Origin: Flavobacteriales bacterium
GTDB lineage: Bacteria; Bacteroidota; Bacteroidia; Flavobacteriales_F; PHOS-HE28
DNA length: 64,000 nucleotides
Assembly: GCA_019912395.1 (NCBI GenBank)
Contig: JAIOIH010000014.1
Location: forward strand, 80,800-144,799
Direction of reading: 5' to 3'
The translations under genes were made by a program, and so were the position numbers. A model generated the notes under the pieces. The model saw only the letters and a list, made by a program, of their open reading frames with translations. It was not told the origin of the DNA and did not search any database. Shown piece after piece: positions 33,440 to 41,765 of this stretch (positions are counted from its first letter, which is position 1; each line of letters opens with the position of its first letter).

Positions 33440-34486
33440 TCAGCGGAATTTCACGGGTGCGCCATCGGCCAGACTGATGAAGCCACTGGTGATCACCACA
33501 TCGCCGATCGCCAGCCCTTCGGTGACCGCTACCATGCCTGCATCCCTGTCGCCGGTTCCGATGCGCTTTCGCTTCGCGGTGCCGTTCTCCACCACGTACA
33601 CCTCGGGATCCAACGAGGAGCCGATGATCGCGCTGGAGGGAATGGTCAACGATGCACTTTTACTATCCGGAATTGAGAGGACCGTGGCAGCCATGCCGGG
33701 TTTCACCCTGTGGTCGGGATCGGCCTGAAGCGTGATCCGCACCGGGAAATTGTGGGCCATGTCACCGCGACTGCCGATACTTTCCACCGTTCCGGACACT
33801 TGGCTTGCTTCGCTCTCCAGGCTCACCCGTACGGATTGCCCCTTGGTGAAGGCGGCCAGTTCCGTACCGGGTACCGCAACCACCAGTTCCAAGGCGCGAT
33901 CATCGGTGATCATCGCCACCGGCATCGACGGGTTCAACACCGTGCCCACTTCCACGCCGAGCTGGGTGACGTGGCCGCTGAACGGAGCAGTGATGGCGGT
34001 GCGCTGCACTTGCTCCTTCAGCGTGTTCACCTGGATCCGCGCACCGCGCAACGCCAGTTCCGTTTTCTCCAATTGGATCCCCTGAACGGCATCGGCTCCG
34101 GTGAGGACCGTGTATCGCTGCTGGTCCTTCTCCAAACCTTCCAACTGCACTTGCGCGGCTTCCAGCTGCAAGCGCAACAGGTCGCCGTCCAAGCGCATCA
34201 TCACTTGGCCCTTCTCCACCCAATGGCCTTCACTCACTTCCAAAGCCACTACCCTGCCGGGCACTTCCGCCATCACCTTGCCTTCCCTCAGGGAGCTGAT
34301 GGTGCCGCTGTAGCGCACGCCGTCGGTGAATGCGCGTTGCCGCACGGTGTCCACCGTTACGTGAACGGCGGCATTGCGATCATGCCGGTAGACGCGCTCC
34401 TCTTGCACGCTCTTGTTGCTGGCAAGCTTCCAAACCGTCAAGGCAAGAAGCGCGATGAGGATGATCCATACGATGCTGCGTTTCAT
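33440..34486 (-). CDS. RND periplasmic adaptor (membrane fusion protein)
   Basis: 348 residues. One N-terminal anchor (SIVWIILIALLALTVWKLA) is followed by the lipoyl-like half motifs (GKVMAEVPGRVVALEVSEG, TAITAPFSGHVTQLGVEVG), a helical hairpin between them and a beta-barrel domain. It links the RND pump to the TolC channel. It sits 38 nt before the pump gene and 7 nt after tolC. Confidence 0.92.
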   Translation of the reverse strand: MKRSIVWIILIALLALTVWKLASNKSVQEERVYRHDRNAAVHVTVDTVRQRAFTDGVRYSGTISSLREGKVMAEVPGRVVALEVSEGHWVEKGQVMMRLDGDLLRLQLEAAQVQLEGLEKDQQRYTVLTGADAVQGIQLEKTELALRGARIQVNTLKEQVQRTAITAPFSGHVTQLGVEVGTVLNPSMPVAMITDDRALELVVAVPGTELAAFTKGQSVRVSLESEASQVSGTVESIGSRGDMAHNFPVRITLQADPDHRVKPGMAATVLSIPDSKSASLTIPSSAIIGSSLDPEVYVVENGTAKRKRIGTGDRDAGMVAVTEGLAIGDVVITSGFISLADGAPVKFR

Positions 34487-34493
34487 GGTCTGT

Positions 34494-35822
34494 TCATTTC
34501 ATTAGTACACCTTGCAGGCGTTGCAGTTCCAATTGTGCTTTGCGCAGGTCCACCAAGGCGTCCAGGTAGTTCTGCTGGGCTTCCCAGTGGGCTTGGTGTA
34601 CCATCACCAGGTCGGTGACAGCGGCTGTTCCCTGCTGATGCTGGGCCACGGTGCTGCTCCGTATGCGGCTCGCGAGGTCCAGTTGTGCCTCGGCGTTCAC
34701 CACGGTCTGCTTTGCCACGGTGAACTGCCGCTCCGCCGTTCGCAGCTCCATGCCTTCGCGGTCCTTCAAGGCTTCGCGTTGCTGCTCCGCCTTTTCCAGC
34801 TCGAGCCGTTCCGCCTTGATCTTGTGCTGCACCACGGTGCCCTGGAAGATCGGGACCTGCAATTGCAGGCCGAGGAAGCTCATCGGATAGTAGTCAAAGT
34901 GGTCGTCCGTACCGATGGGTCCGAAACCGGTGGTTCCATAGAAACCTTGCCCGCTCAAGCTCGGCAGGCGCGCCTGCCGCATCAGGCTCAGCTTCGCGGA
35001 CCGCACACGCAGGGCTTGATCGGCGTAACGCATCGCGGTGCTGGTGCCGGCGCCGGCGACCGGTTCCACGATGGTCGGCTCCACGGGTTCGACGGCCAAC
35101 GGCGTTCCCGGCGGCATTCCGGTGAGGATCCGCAGCACATCGAGCACTTGCTCCTGCTGGGACAGCACCTGAGCCTTTTTCGTTCGCAACTGGTCCCGCT
35201 GCAACTTCATGCGGTCCACATCGGTACCGCGCGCCAGGGCCTGTTCCTGCAACAGGGTCATCGTTCGTACCAGTTCCTCCGCGTTCACCAGGTTGCTGTC
35301 CAGAAAGGCTGCACGGCTTTGGAGGATCTGTGCGTTGTAGTAAACCGCGCTCACTTCAAGCACCACATCCTCGCGCGTTCGTTCACCTTGTATCCCGGCC
35401 AAGGCCGCAGCCTCCTTGTTGACGCGGATGGCACCGATCGCGGTGGGATCGTACAGCGGGACCTGCAACGCCAAGTTGGCCGAGACGTTCTGCGGCGTGC
35501 CGAACTGGATGGCGCGATAAGTGTCCGCAGGTCCGCCGAAAATGGAGGCGGGCATCAGTTGGTAGGGGAGGTCGTCGAAATACTTGTACTCGGCACCGGC
35601 ACGCAGTTTCGGGATCATCATTCCCCGGGCCTCCCGCACCCGTTCCTCCGCGATGCGCTCATCGGTGCCCGCCATTTGGATGCGGCGCTCATGTACCATC
35701 GCGGAATCGATGCACTGCTGCAACGATCGCTCCTGTCCATGGAGAAGCCCGGCGGATCCAAGGAAAACAAGGAAGGCAGTGCCTTTCCATGCGTGGTGTG
35801 CGATGTGCGCGATGCTGTTCAT
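34494..35822 (-). CDS. TolC-family outer-membrane efflux channel
   Basis: 442 residues with a signal peptide (AFLVFLGSAGLLHGQE). It contains two TolC repeats rich in long coiled helices (CIDSAMVHERRIQMAG, NAEAQLDLASRIRSSTVAQH). It forms the outer-membrane exit for the RND pump. Its ATG overlaps the stop of the small membrane protein upstream by ATGA. Confidence 0.92.
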   Translation of the reverse strand: MNSIAHIAHHAWKGTAFLVFLGSAGLLHGQERSLQQCIDSAMVHERRIQMAGTDERIAEERVREARGMMIPKLRAGAEYKYFDDLPYQLMPASIFGGPADTYRAIQFGTPQNVSANLALQVPLYDPTAIGAIRVNKEAAALAGIQGERTREDVVLEVSAVYYNAQILQSRAAFLDSNLVNAEELVRTMTLLQEQALARGTDVDRMKLQRDQLRTKKAQVLSQQEQVLDVLRILTGMPPGTPLAVEPVEPTIVEPVAGAGTSTAMRYADQALRVRSAKLSLMRQARLPSLSGQGFYGTTGFGPIGTDDHFDYYPMSFLGLQLQVPIFQGTVVQHKIKAERLELEKAEQQREALKDREGMELRTAERQFTVAKQTVVNAEAQLDLASRIRSSTVAQHQQGTAAVTDLVMVHQAHWEAQQNYLDALVDLRKAQLELQRLQGVLMK

Positions 35823-36274
35823 GGCCGATGTTCCCTGCTATTTGAAATAGTTCCCGTGGCTGCCATCATGTGGTCATTACGGCTCTTGCCCAGCCAGTAC
35901 GCGACCAGGAAGAAGACCGCGGTCAATGGAGTGCGGAAGGCCAAGGCACCGATGGTATGTTGCTCGTGGATCCCGCCGCCACTGATGTGGAAGGCGAGGC
36001 CGACTGCGGTAACGATCAACATCACGGTGGCAAAAAGCAAGAGTCGGCCCGGCCCGATGGTTTTCCTCCTCAGCAAACCGAGGGCGGCCAACAGGTAGGC
36101 CAACGATGCAATGAAATTGGCCCACACCACGAAGTCCACGTAGTTGCCCTCCTTGGCCCGCATGTCGAACAGGTCGAGGATCACGGAGCCGCTCAGGAAC
36201 AGCGTGAGCGCTCCGAAGGCAAGCAGGATGGCGGCCAATGCGTAGCGAATGATGGATCTCTTGCGTGCGTTCAT
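35819..36274 (-). CDS. Four-helix membrane protein of unknown function, paralogue of 38935-39342
   Basis: 151 residues from the ATG at 36274. There are four helices; the third ends with GLAFHISGGGIHEQHTIGAL, and NYVDFVVWANFIASLAYLLA precedes it. The same pattern (HYVPVVVWMNFFASILYLIA, GFYFHVRSGGEYEPRTIGAL) occurs in the protein at 38935-39342, so the two are paralogues. It is coupled to the TetR gene (4-nt overlap) and to tolC (ATGA). Confidence 0.7.
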   Translation of the reverse strand: MNARKRSIIRYALAAILLAFGALTLFLSGSVILDLFDMRAKEGNYVDFVVWANFIASLAYLLAALGLLRRKTIGPGRLLLFATVMLIVTAVGLAFHISGGGIHEQHTIGALAFRTPLTAVFFLVAYWLGKSRNDHMMAATGTISNSREHRP

Positions 36275-36864
36275 CGGGAAGTTCCTATCAGGGAGATCAC
36301 CGCGTCCATCAGGCTGCGGCCTTTCCGGGCAATGTCGAAACCACGCCCGCTGATGCGCCATTGCAGCATGTGCAGGCGAAAGGTTCCCATGACAATGGCG
36401 ACGAGCATATCGGTCGGGATGGCCTTGACGAAGACACCGCTCTTCTGCCCTTCGCTTACCACGGCCCGCAGGTGCTGGCGCATCACTTCCATCAACTCCT
36501 TGATCGCCCGATCGGTGGCCGGTGACGACTCCATGAAGTTGGTGGCGAAAATGGCCATCAGGTACTCCGGGTGGGCCTTGAAATAACTGAAGTGGCTCTC
36601 GAACATGGCCCGGAGCCTCGGCTCGGGATCCTCCTCCCGCCGGGCCACTTCCTCCATGCGCAGCTTCACGGATGCGGTGAGGTGTTCGATCATGCTCACC
36701 AGGATCGCTTCCTTGCTGGAGAAGTGCCGGTAGAGGGCGGCTTCGCTGAACTGCATGCGCTCGGCCAACCGCTTGGTGGTCAGCATCGCGTAGCCGTCCT
36801 CGGTGATCAAGCGCCCGGCGGCCTCGATGATCTCCAATTGCCTGGGGGTGATGTCCGTTTTCAT
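36271..36864 (-). CDS. TetR-family transcriptional regulator
   Basis: 197 residues. The N-terminal helix-turn-helix is MLTTKRLAERMQFSEAALYR followed by HFSSKEAIL. The C-terminal ligand domain has no recognisable specificity. It lies inside the RND efflux operon, so autoregulation of the efflux genes is likely. The AGTTAGT palindrome at 38273-38290 could be one of its sites, but a MarR protein at 40800 is an equally good candidate. Confidence 0.9.
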   Translation of the reverse strand: MKTDITPRQLEIIEAAGRLITEDGYAMLTTKRLAERMQFSEAALYRHFSSKEAILVSMIEHLTASVKLRMEEVARREEDPEPRLRAMFESHFSYFKAHPEYLMAIFATNFMESSPATDRAIKELMEVMRQHLRAVVSEGQKSGVFVKAIPTDMLVAIVMGTFRLHMLQWRISGRGFDIARKGRSLMDAVISLIGTSR

Positions 36865-37682
36865 TGTTGAGCAGGTCGTGTTGATTCTTGTTCCTTCCAG
36901 TCCAAGCGTTCGTTCGGCAAGTCGAACGAGCCTCGAAGTATCCCGTGCAGGAATGCGATGGGCAGGATAAGCGCTCCACCTATCAACATCCCCAGCTCGA
37001 AGAACAGGGAACTGTCCTTGAATGGTTTTCCCTTGAGCCGTGATCGGAAGGCGCTATAGGGAATGCCGTACATGTTACCGGCGATCATGACCTGGGCCGC
37101 TGAGAGCATGATGCGCGCCTGCTTCTCCCCGTACTCCTTCACGACCGCGTCATAGGCATACTCTTTGGGATGGCCCTGTGAGTCCGCAAAGTGCTGTGCG
37201 AATACGATGGCCTTGGCTTCCTCGGGCTTGATGAACGCTTCGCCACCACTGAGGAAGCTGCTGATCTCCGCACCGCTCATCCCTTGGTGCAAGGCCATTT
37301 TCGCATGCTCGTATGAACATGCTGCACAACCGTTCACCTCGGTTACCGCCAATTCGATCCGCTTCACTAGATCCGGGTCCACCAACTTGCTCTTCTTGTT
37401 CCCGATAATGTCCGGTATCGCTCTCGGTATGCATGCGAAGGAGCGGTACATGTCCCAGAAGCTGTACTTGCGCTTGTACTCCGTCATGGAACGTATCGCC
37501 TCAGGGATCACATCTTCCGGGCCGGGCCTCATCTTCTCCCTTGTGCCCTGCAGATCCATCGGCCCGGGGTTCAGGTTGTCGGGAGCCTTCAACAAGGATC
37601 CCTCGGCATTACGAAGGGTATCCGACATCCGGACGTCCACTCCTTCCCGATCAAGGATCGCTTCTCTATCGTGCCACATCAT
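36861..37682 (-). CDS. AhpD/CMD-family protein with CxxC heading the efflux operon
   Basis: 273 residues from the ATG at 37682; other in-frame Mets downstream (MSDTL, MRPGP) are possible. The active region LAVTEVNGCAACSYEHAKMA carries the CxxC and His of the AhpD-like alkylhydroperoxidase group. The C-terminus has a hydrophobic stretch (FFELGMLIGGALILPIAFLH), suggesting membrane attachment. It overlaps the TetR gene by ATGA. An antioxidant or thiol-disulfide role linked to efflux is inferred. Confidence 0.75.
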   Translation of the reverse strand: MMWHDREAILDREGVDVRMSDTLRNAEGSLLKAPDNLNPGPMDLQGTREKMRPGPEDVIPEAIRSMTEYKRKYSFWDMYRSFACIPRAIPDIIGNKKSKLVDPDLVKRIELAVTEVNGCAACSYEHAKMALHQGMSGAEISSFLSGGEAFIKPEEAKAIVFAQHFADSQGHPKEYAYDAVVKEYGEKQARIMLSAAQVMIAGNMYGIPYSAFRSRLKGKPFKDSSLFFELGMLIGGALILPIAFLHGILRGSFDLPNERLDWKEQESTRPAQQ

Positions 37683-37827
37683 TGGAGTCGTTTGCAACGC
37701 TTGAAATGATCCCTTTCCCGTCCATGAATTCAGCCTTCAGCACACCCGCCAGCTGGACCGCGATGGCGCAACGGACGATCCGGCATACAGTGGGACGGGA
37801 GTTCTTTTCCATGGATAACGGGCCTTA

Positions 37828-38247
37828 TCAAGCTGTTGGCTTCACCTCGAACTTCATGGTGTAGAACGAAATGCCGAGCCAGATCACGGAGGCGGTCATG
37901 GCAATGGCTCCCACGAGCACCAATGCTGGCGGGACACCGAAGTAGACCTCTGCGAGGATCCCCACGGGCATCAGCAAGCCCGCCATGGCCAACCAGGAGA
38001 TCGTCCTGGAATGGTTCAGCTTCCCGTGGAAGTGCAAAAGCAGATAACCGATGATCACGTTCAGCACGGCGAAGAGGTTGCCATGCACGTGCGCCAAGCG
38101 CGATTCGAAGTGCTTGCCCACCGAGTAGCTGTCCACCCACGCCTCCTTGTCGGGTGCGAAATCACGCAGCCAGATCAACAGGAATCCGTAGAGCATGAAG
38201 CCGCCCATGATGAGAAAGCCGATCGCGATGTTGTTCTTGCCGTTCAT
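37828..38247 (-). CDS. Four-helix membrane protein with histidine-rich helix, in the anaerobic regulon
   Basis: 139 residues from the ATG at 38247. Four helices; the region between helices 1 and 2 reads HFESRLAHVHGNLFAVLNV, with further His in LLLHFHGKLNH. Such membrane histidines could bind heme or metal. I do not recognise a named family. Its promoter has an exact TAACTTTG -7 (38277-38270) overlapped by an inverted repeat, and a TGAC-N4-GTCA site upstream, so it may be both activated and repressed. Confidence 0.65.
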   Translation of the reverse strand: MNGKNNIAIGFLIMGGFMLYGFLLIWLRDFAPDKEAWVDSYSVGKHFESRLAHVHGNLFAVLNVIIGYLLLHFHGKLNHSRTISWLAMAGLLMPVGILAEVYFGVPPALVLVGAIAMTASVIWLGISFYTMKFEVKPTA

Positions 38248-38269
38248 GATATCATCCTTTGATCGGGCC

Positions 38270-38290
38270 AAAGTTAGTGATTACTAACTA
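38270..38290 (-). promoter_or_regulatory. -7 element overlapped by a repressor-type palindrome
   Basis: AGTTAGT-GATT-ACTAACT (38273-38290) is a perfect 7-bp inverted repeat with a 4-nt spacer. It overlaps the exact -7 match TAACTTTG (minus, 38277-38270). A protein bound here would block RNA polymerase. TetR (36271-36864) or MarR (40800-41369) are local candidates. A related sequence overlaps the -7 at 41766-41790. Confidence 0.65.
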
Positions 38291-38299
38291 ACCTTGGAT

Positions 38300-38315
38300 G
38301 TGACTTTTGTCACAC
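38300..38315. promoter_or_regulatory. Crp/Fnr-type palindrome TGTGAC-N4-GTCACA
   Basis: TGTGAC-TTTT-GTCACA, with six perfect base pairs and core TGAC-N4-GTCA at 38302-38313. Its centre is 37.5 nt from the last base of the -7 at 38270 (minus strand), 1-2 nt longer than at other sites. It resembles an E. coli CRP half-site (TGTGA) more than the others do. Confidence 0.6.
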
Positions 38316-38379
38316 AGGCGGTTCGGGGGTTCAGCCCTGGCCTTCGGAGATCTCCTCACCGCTCCTGAGCACCATGAAA

Positions 38380-38419
38380 AAGGTCCCCGTTGGATGCGAT
38401 CGCATCCAACGGGGACCTT
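38380..38419 (-). terminator. Rho-independent terminator, perfect 40-bp palindrome
   Basis: The two 20-nt arms are exactly complementary with no spacer (centre 38399.5; inner GCGA/TCGC). On the minus strand it is followed by a run of five T. It lies 32 nt after the stop of the lipoprotein gene at 38452-38913, which it should terminate. Confidence 0.85.
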
Positions 38420-38451
38420 GTAAAGTGTTGCCGGCCTACTGCCGGGCAGGC

Positions 38452-38913
38452 TCAATGGAAGTAGTTCGGGTAGGTCTTCAAGTAATCACCGAGCTCGGCG
38501 AGTTCGGCAGCGGAGGGCTCCGGGCTCAGCTTGTCCAACATCTTATGGATCGGAATGAGGTAATTGTGGAGCTGGTCGTGCGCCTCGCCGGTCATCGTGC
38601 ATTTGGCGAAGATGTCCTTGAACTCCGCCTCCAGTTCCTCCTTGAACACGGCTCCATCCCCGGTTGCGGGATCGAATCCGGCCACGATGGCCTGCATGTT
38701 CTTCACTCCTTCCGTGGTTTCCACATTCGCCTCCCAAGTCTTGCCGTTGTCCAGTTGCACCGCACTTCCATCGGCGCTGGTGTGCTCCTCCTGTTCCGGG
38801 GCTTCAGTGGCCGCATGATCGTGGTCCTGGGCTTCGTTGGCATTCCCCGAGGTGCCACAGGCTGTGCCCATCAGCGCGATAAGAAGAAACGAAAAGATGG
38901 TGTTCTGCTTCAT
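38452..38913 (-). CDS. Small lipoprotein of unknown function
   Basis: 153 residues from the ATG at 38913, with a lipoprotein signal (IALMGTACGTSG) and then an acidic, His-containing linker. The folded part includes DNGKTWEANVETTEGVKNMQ and GEAHDQLHNYLIPIHKMLDK. I do not recognise a family. The preceding gene at 38935-39342 ends 21 nt upstream on the same strand, so it is probably co-transcribed from the anaerobic-type promoter at 39352-39394. Confidence 0.7.
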   Translation of the reverse strand: MKQNTIFSFLLIALMGTACGTSGNANEAQDHDHAATEAPEQEEHTSADGSAVQLDNGKTWEANVETTEGVKNMQAIVAGFDPATGDGAVFKEELEAEFKDIFAKCTMTGEAHDQLHNYLIPIHKMLDKLSPEPSAAELAELGDYLKTYPNYFH

Positions 38914-38934
38914 GTTCAAGTTCTTTTGTAAGGG

Positions 38935-39342
38935 TTATTTCGGTGGTAAGGTCCGCACGTAGTAACGCGCCGCTGCGTACAACATGGCGGTGACGAAGAT
39001 GCGAAAAACAAGCGCACCAATGGTGCGAGGCTCATATTCGCCCCCACTGCGGACGTGGAAATAGAAGCCGATAGCGGCTATCACGATCAGGATAAGGGCA
39101 ATGGCAAGGATCGTTGGCGTCCATGCCTTACGGAAGATGAAGCCGTAGGTGGCGATGAGGTACAGGATGGATGCGAAGAAGTTCATCCAGACCACCACGG
39201 GAACGTAGTGGCCGGCCTCTTCCCCCATCCCGCCGATGTTGAAGATGATGGAGGCACTGGCCACCAAGGTCATGAGGCCGAACAGGCCCAATACACCAGC
39301 CGTGACCTGCGATCCGCGCGGTAAACCGTTCTGCTGTTTCAT
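38935..39342 (-). CDS. Four-helix membrane protein, paralogue of 35819-36274, in the anaerobic regulon
   Basis: 135 residues from the ATG at 39342. It has four helices, with a His in the third (GFYFHVRSGG) shared with the paralogue in the efflux operon. Function unknown. A TGAC-CCTT-ATCA site with a CAACTTTG -7 lies just upstream at regulon spacing. It is followed by the lipoprotein gene and the 40-bp terminator, giving a two-gene transcription unit. Confidence 0.65.
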   Translation of the reverse strand: MKQQNGLPRGSQVTAGVLGLFGLMTLVASASIIFNIGGMGEEAGHYVPVVVWMNFFASILYLIATYGFIFRKAWTPTILAIALILIVIAAIGFYFHVRSGGEYEPRTIGALVFRIFVTAMLYAAARYYVRTLPPK

Positions 39343-39351
39343 AGCGCCCCC

Positions 39352-39394
39352 CAAAGTTGCTCACCGGGTCACCGGGAATAGCTGACCCTTATCA
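39352..39394 (-). promoter_or_regulatory. Crp/Fnr-type site and -7 element for the 39342 operon
   Basis: TGAC-CCTT-ATCA at 39383-39394; on the minus strand CAACTTTG at 39359-39352. The centre-to-G distance is 36.5 nt. The CCTT spacer is shared with the fasciclin and nos sites. Confidence 0.65.
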
Positions 39395-39429
39395 GTGAAA
39401 CCAATGGCGCTCCGGATAGTTCGGTAGTG

Positions 39430-39888
39430 CTACGCGCTTTCCACCACCTCCGGCTTGTTACTGAAGACCTGCTGACCGTTGTACAGTACTTCCCATGTCA
39501 CCGGCACCACCTTCTTCAGCATGGAGCTCACCCCGCAGAGTTCGTTCTGCGAGCGTTGCACCATTTTCAGCGCCTCTTCCGCGTGCGTGGCATCGCCATG
39601 GATGTTGTAGGTCACGTGAATGTTCGTGTAGGCAATGGGCGGTGCCTTGCTGATCTCTCCGCTCACACCCACGTCGAACCGTTCCATCTCAATACCTGCC
39701 CTGCGCAACAGCGCTACCACGTCCATGCCGGTGCATCCCGCAAGCGCGCTTAGCATGAACGGCTTGGGGATGGGGCCCAGGTCCTCGCCGCCTGCCCGTA
39801 CCGGTGCATCCATGGTCACCGTGTGGCCGCCCACCAGTGCGTTGAACTGCATCTTCCCCATCCATACCGCTTCCACTTCGTGTGTCAT
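39430..39888 (-). CDS. OsmC-family peroxiredoxin-like protein
   Basis: 152 residues from the ATG at 39888 (MTHEVEAVW). The two family cysteines are present in FMLSALAGCTGMDVVALL and RSQNELCGVSSML. OsmC/Ohr proteins reduce organic hydroperoxides or persulfides in the cytoplasm. The gene is divergent from the NRDE gene across a 153-nt gap. Ohr versus OsmC cannot be separated by eye. Confidence 0.88.
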   Translation of the reverse strand: MTHEVEAVWMGKMQFNALVGGHTVTMDAPVRAGGEDLGPIPKPFMLSALAGCTGMDVVALLRRAGIEMERFDVGVSGEISKAPPIAYTNIHVTYNIHGDATHAEEALKMVQRSQNELCGVSSMLKKVVPVTWEVLYNGQQVFSNKPEVVESA

Positions 39889-40029
39889 TGCCCTTGTGCT
39901 TTGTTTCGTCGGCGGTGCGTCCGCCTTTTCGGCTGCAAGGTGAAGAGTTCTTTCACCTTGGGCAGTGAGAATTATCACCCTCGGCCCCCAAGGCACGAGT
40001 TGCGGATGACCTCGCTTTTCCGCGCAGGA

Positions 40030-40037
40030 TAACTTTG
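40030..40037 (+). promoter_or_regulatory. Bacteroidota -7 element upstream of the NRDE gene
   Basis: TAACTTTG, an exact TAnnTTTG match ending 4 nt before the ATG at 40042. This implies a nearly leaderless transcript. No Crp/Fnr-type site is present at the usual spacing. Confidence 0.5.
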
Positions 40038-40041
40038 CCAC

Positions 40042-40773
40042 ATGTGCCTCATCGTCCTCGCATACAAGGTCCATCCCCGCTTCCCGCTGATCCTTGCGGC
40101 CAACCGGGATGAGTTCCTGGACCGCCCTGCGAAGCCCGCGCACTTCTGGGCCGATGCACCGGACATCCTCGCCGGTCGTGATAAACGCGCAGGCGGCACT
40201 TGGCTCGGCATCACGAAGTCCGGCAGGTTCGCGGCGGTCACCAATTACCGCAACATGCGAATGAGCTTTCCGCCCGGACCCTCACGCGGACTGTTGGTGC
40301 GTCAGGCCCTGGAGGAGGGCATCGACCCAAGGAACACAGGGGCGTACGCAGGCTTCAGCCTGATCCACGGAGCCTTGGACCACCTGCGCTACCACAATAA
40401 CATCAACGGCGTTGATGAGCCAATTTCCCAGGGCATCCATGGGCTCAGCAACCATTTCCTGAACACGCCCTGGCCCAAGGTGGTAAAGGCCAAGCAAGCA
40501 ATGAAGAGGTTGCTGGAACTGCCGGTAGCGGAAATGAAGGACGGCCTCTTCCACCTTTTGGCCGACGACGGCATTGCGCCGGACAAGGCACTTCCCGACA
40601 CGGGCCTTCCACTGGAGATGGAGCGTGCAGCATCGTCCATCTTCATCCATACGCCGGGCTATGGCACGCGCTGCAGCACGGTAGTGCTTGTGGAAAAGGA
40701 GGGGACGGTGCGCTTTAAGGAGAGGATCTTCCCGGAGAAGGGAACCATTGAGGAGCAGTTCAGAATTGAATAA
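40042..40773 (+). CDS. NRDE/TANGO2 family protein
   Basis: 243 residues beginning MCLIVLAYKVHPRFPLILAA followed by NRDEFLDRP, the NRDE signature with an N-terminal Cys. Further family motifs are AGGTWLGITKSGRFAAVTNY and THE-like GYGTRCSTVVLV near the C-terminus. Eukaryotic TANGO2 homologues are linked to heme or lipid handling; the bacterial role is unclear. It has its own promoter. Confidence 0.9.
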   Translation: MCLIVLAYKVHPRFPLILAANRDEFLDRPAKPAHFWADAPDILAGRDKRAGGTWLGITKSGRFAAVTNYRNMRMSFPPGPSRGLLVRQALEEGIDPRNTGAYAGFSLIHGALDHLRYHNNINGVDEPISQGIHGLSNHFLNTPWPKVVKAKQAMKRLLELPVAEMKDGLFHLLADDGIAPDKALPDTGLPLEMERAASSIFIHTPGYGTRCSTVVLVEKEGTVRFKERIFPEKGTIEEQFRIE

Positions 40774-40799
40774 CCGGCCGCCAGGGGTGGTTCACACCT

Positions 40800-41369
40800 C
40801 TACGCCACCTCGTGCTCTGCACAATCGGTACGAAGTTCCGCCACCTGCATGGTCTTTTCGAGGAGCAGACAATGGTGCTTGCCCTTGCGATCGCCTTCAT
40901 AATGCTTGCAGGTGAAGCACATGCGTTGCATCTGCACGGATTCCTTCCGGAACAGTGACTCCAACACCGCCATCAGCCCCAACAACAGGACTTCCTTGTG
41001 CTCTGGCAAAAGCTCCGCGACGGCCGCGTCCATCGGAGTACCGGCCGTGACATGCCTTTTGCCCAGTGATGTCAGATGCAGAGCATGGCTTCGCGCATCG
41101 TTCTTGTCCGGCTTCCTCACGACGAACTTCCTATCGGCCAGTAGCTTCACACTATCGCTGATGGTCGGCTTGCTCACCAGCAGTTCCTCCGCCAAGCGAG
41201 CCACCCCGACGCCCTCGCCGGCGTGGTCGGCCAAGAAGCCAAGGATCCGGATCTGCAAAGGGCTCAGCCCTTCTTCCACCGCCTGCTTCCAACGAAGCGC
41301 ACGGCCCACTTCGCCGATGCGTTCCAGCACCTGCGCCAAGTGCGCGTCGAGTTCGGATGGGGAGGACAT
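40800..41369 (-). CDS. MarR-family regulator with C-terminal cysteine cluster
   Basis: 189 residues. Residues 35-140 are the MarR winged helix (LSPLQIRILGFLADHAGEGV, LVSKPTISDSVKLLADRKFV). An extra C-terminal tail holds four cysteines: Cys151 and Cys154 (RMCFTCKHYE), Cys167 (KHHCLLL) and Cys183 (RTDCAEH). These could hold zinc or an Fe-S cluster and make DNA binding redox- or metal-sensitive. The next gene upstream on the same strand, a thioredoxin-like protein, has a promoter with an inverted repeat that could be its target. Confidence 0.85.
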   Translation of the reverse strand: MSSPSELDAHLAQVLERIGEVGRALRWKQAVEEGLSPLQIRILGFLADHAGEGVGVARLAEELLVSKPTISDSVKLLADRKFVVRKPDKNDARSHALHLTSLGKRHVTAGTPMDAAVAELLPEHKEVLLLGLMAVLESLFRKESVQMQRMCFTCKHYEGDRKGKHHCLLLEKTMQVAELRTDCAEHEVA

Positions 41370-41502
41370 GGGGACGAAATTAGGGTGTGGGCATGGAAAG
41401 CTCCCGTTGGACCACGTGCGTTGGATACGGGGCCAAAGAGCGAGAGGGTGAAAGAGCGCGATCGCACCCTGACACCCTCACACCCTTGAATGCGGCCGCC
41501 CT

Positions 41503-41739
41503 TCAGCCTTTTACCTCGGCCATGGAGGCACCGTGGTTGATGTGCAGCACATCATGCCCCAGCAACAGCGCAGGCACGCTCTTCACACCAGCGGCTTCCG
41601 CTTCACTGATACGAGCCTTGTTCTCGCCGAGGTGGACGATCTCCACATCGTACTTGTTCCGGTCCACGATCTCGGTGATGCGCTCTTCGGCGTTCACGCA
41701 AACAGGGCATCCGGCATGGTAGAAAACTGCTTTGGTCAT
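41503..41739 (-). CDS. Small thioredoxin/glutaredoxin-like protein
   Basis: 78 residues. The redox site AVFYHAGCPVCVNAEERI is at the N-terminus, and the cis-Pro region is SVPALLLGHDVLHINHG. It may be a thiol reductase or a small CxxC thioredoxin-fold protein. Upstream are an exact -7 (TATATTTG) and an overlapping inverted repeat, indicating repression. The MarR gene follows 133 nt downstream on the same strand. Confidence 0.82.
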   Translation of the reverse strand: MTKAVFYHAGCPVCVNAEERITEIVDRNKYDVEIVHLGENKARISEAEAAGVKSVPALLLGHDVLHINHGASMAEVKG

Positions 41740-41765
41740 TGTATTGGGGTTAATTGGTTCGGGGA

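Noticed and set aside
36275-36979. An N-terminal extension of the 151-residue membrane protein across the TetR gene
   Set aside because: The extension is read in another frame over a clear TetR gene and has no protein-like pattern.
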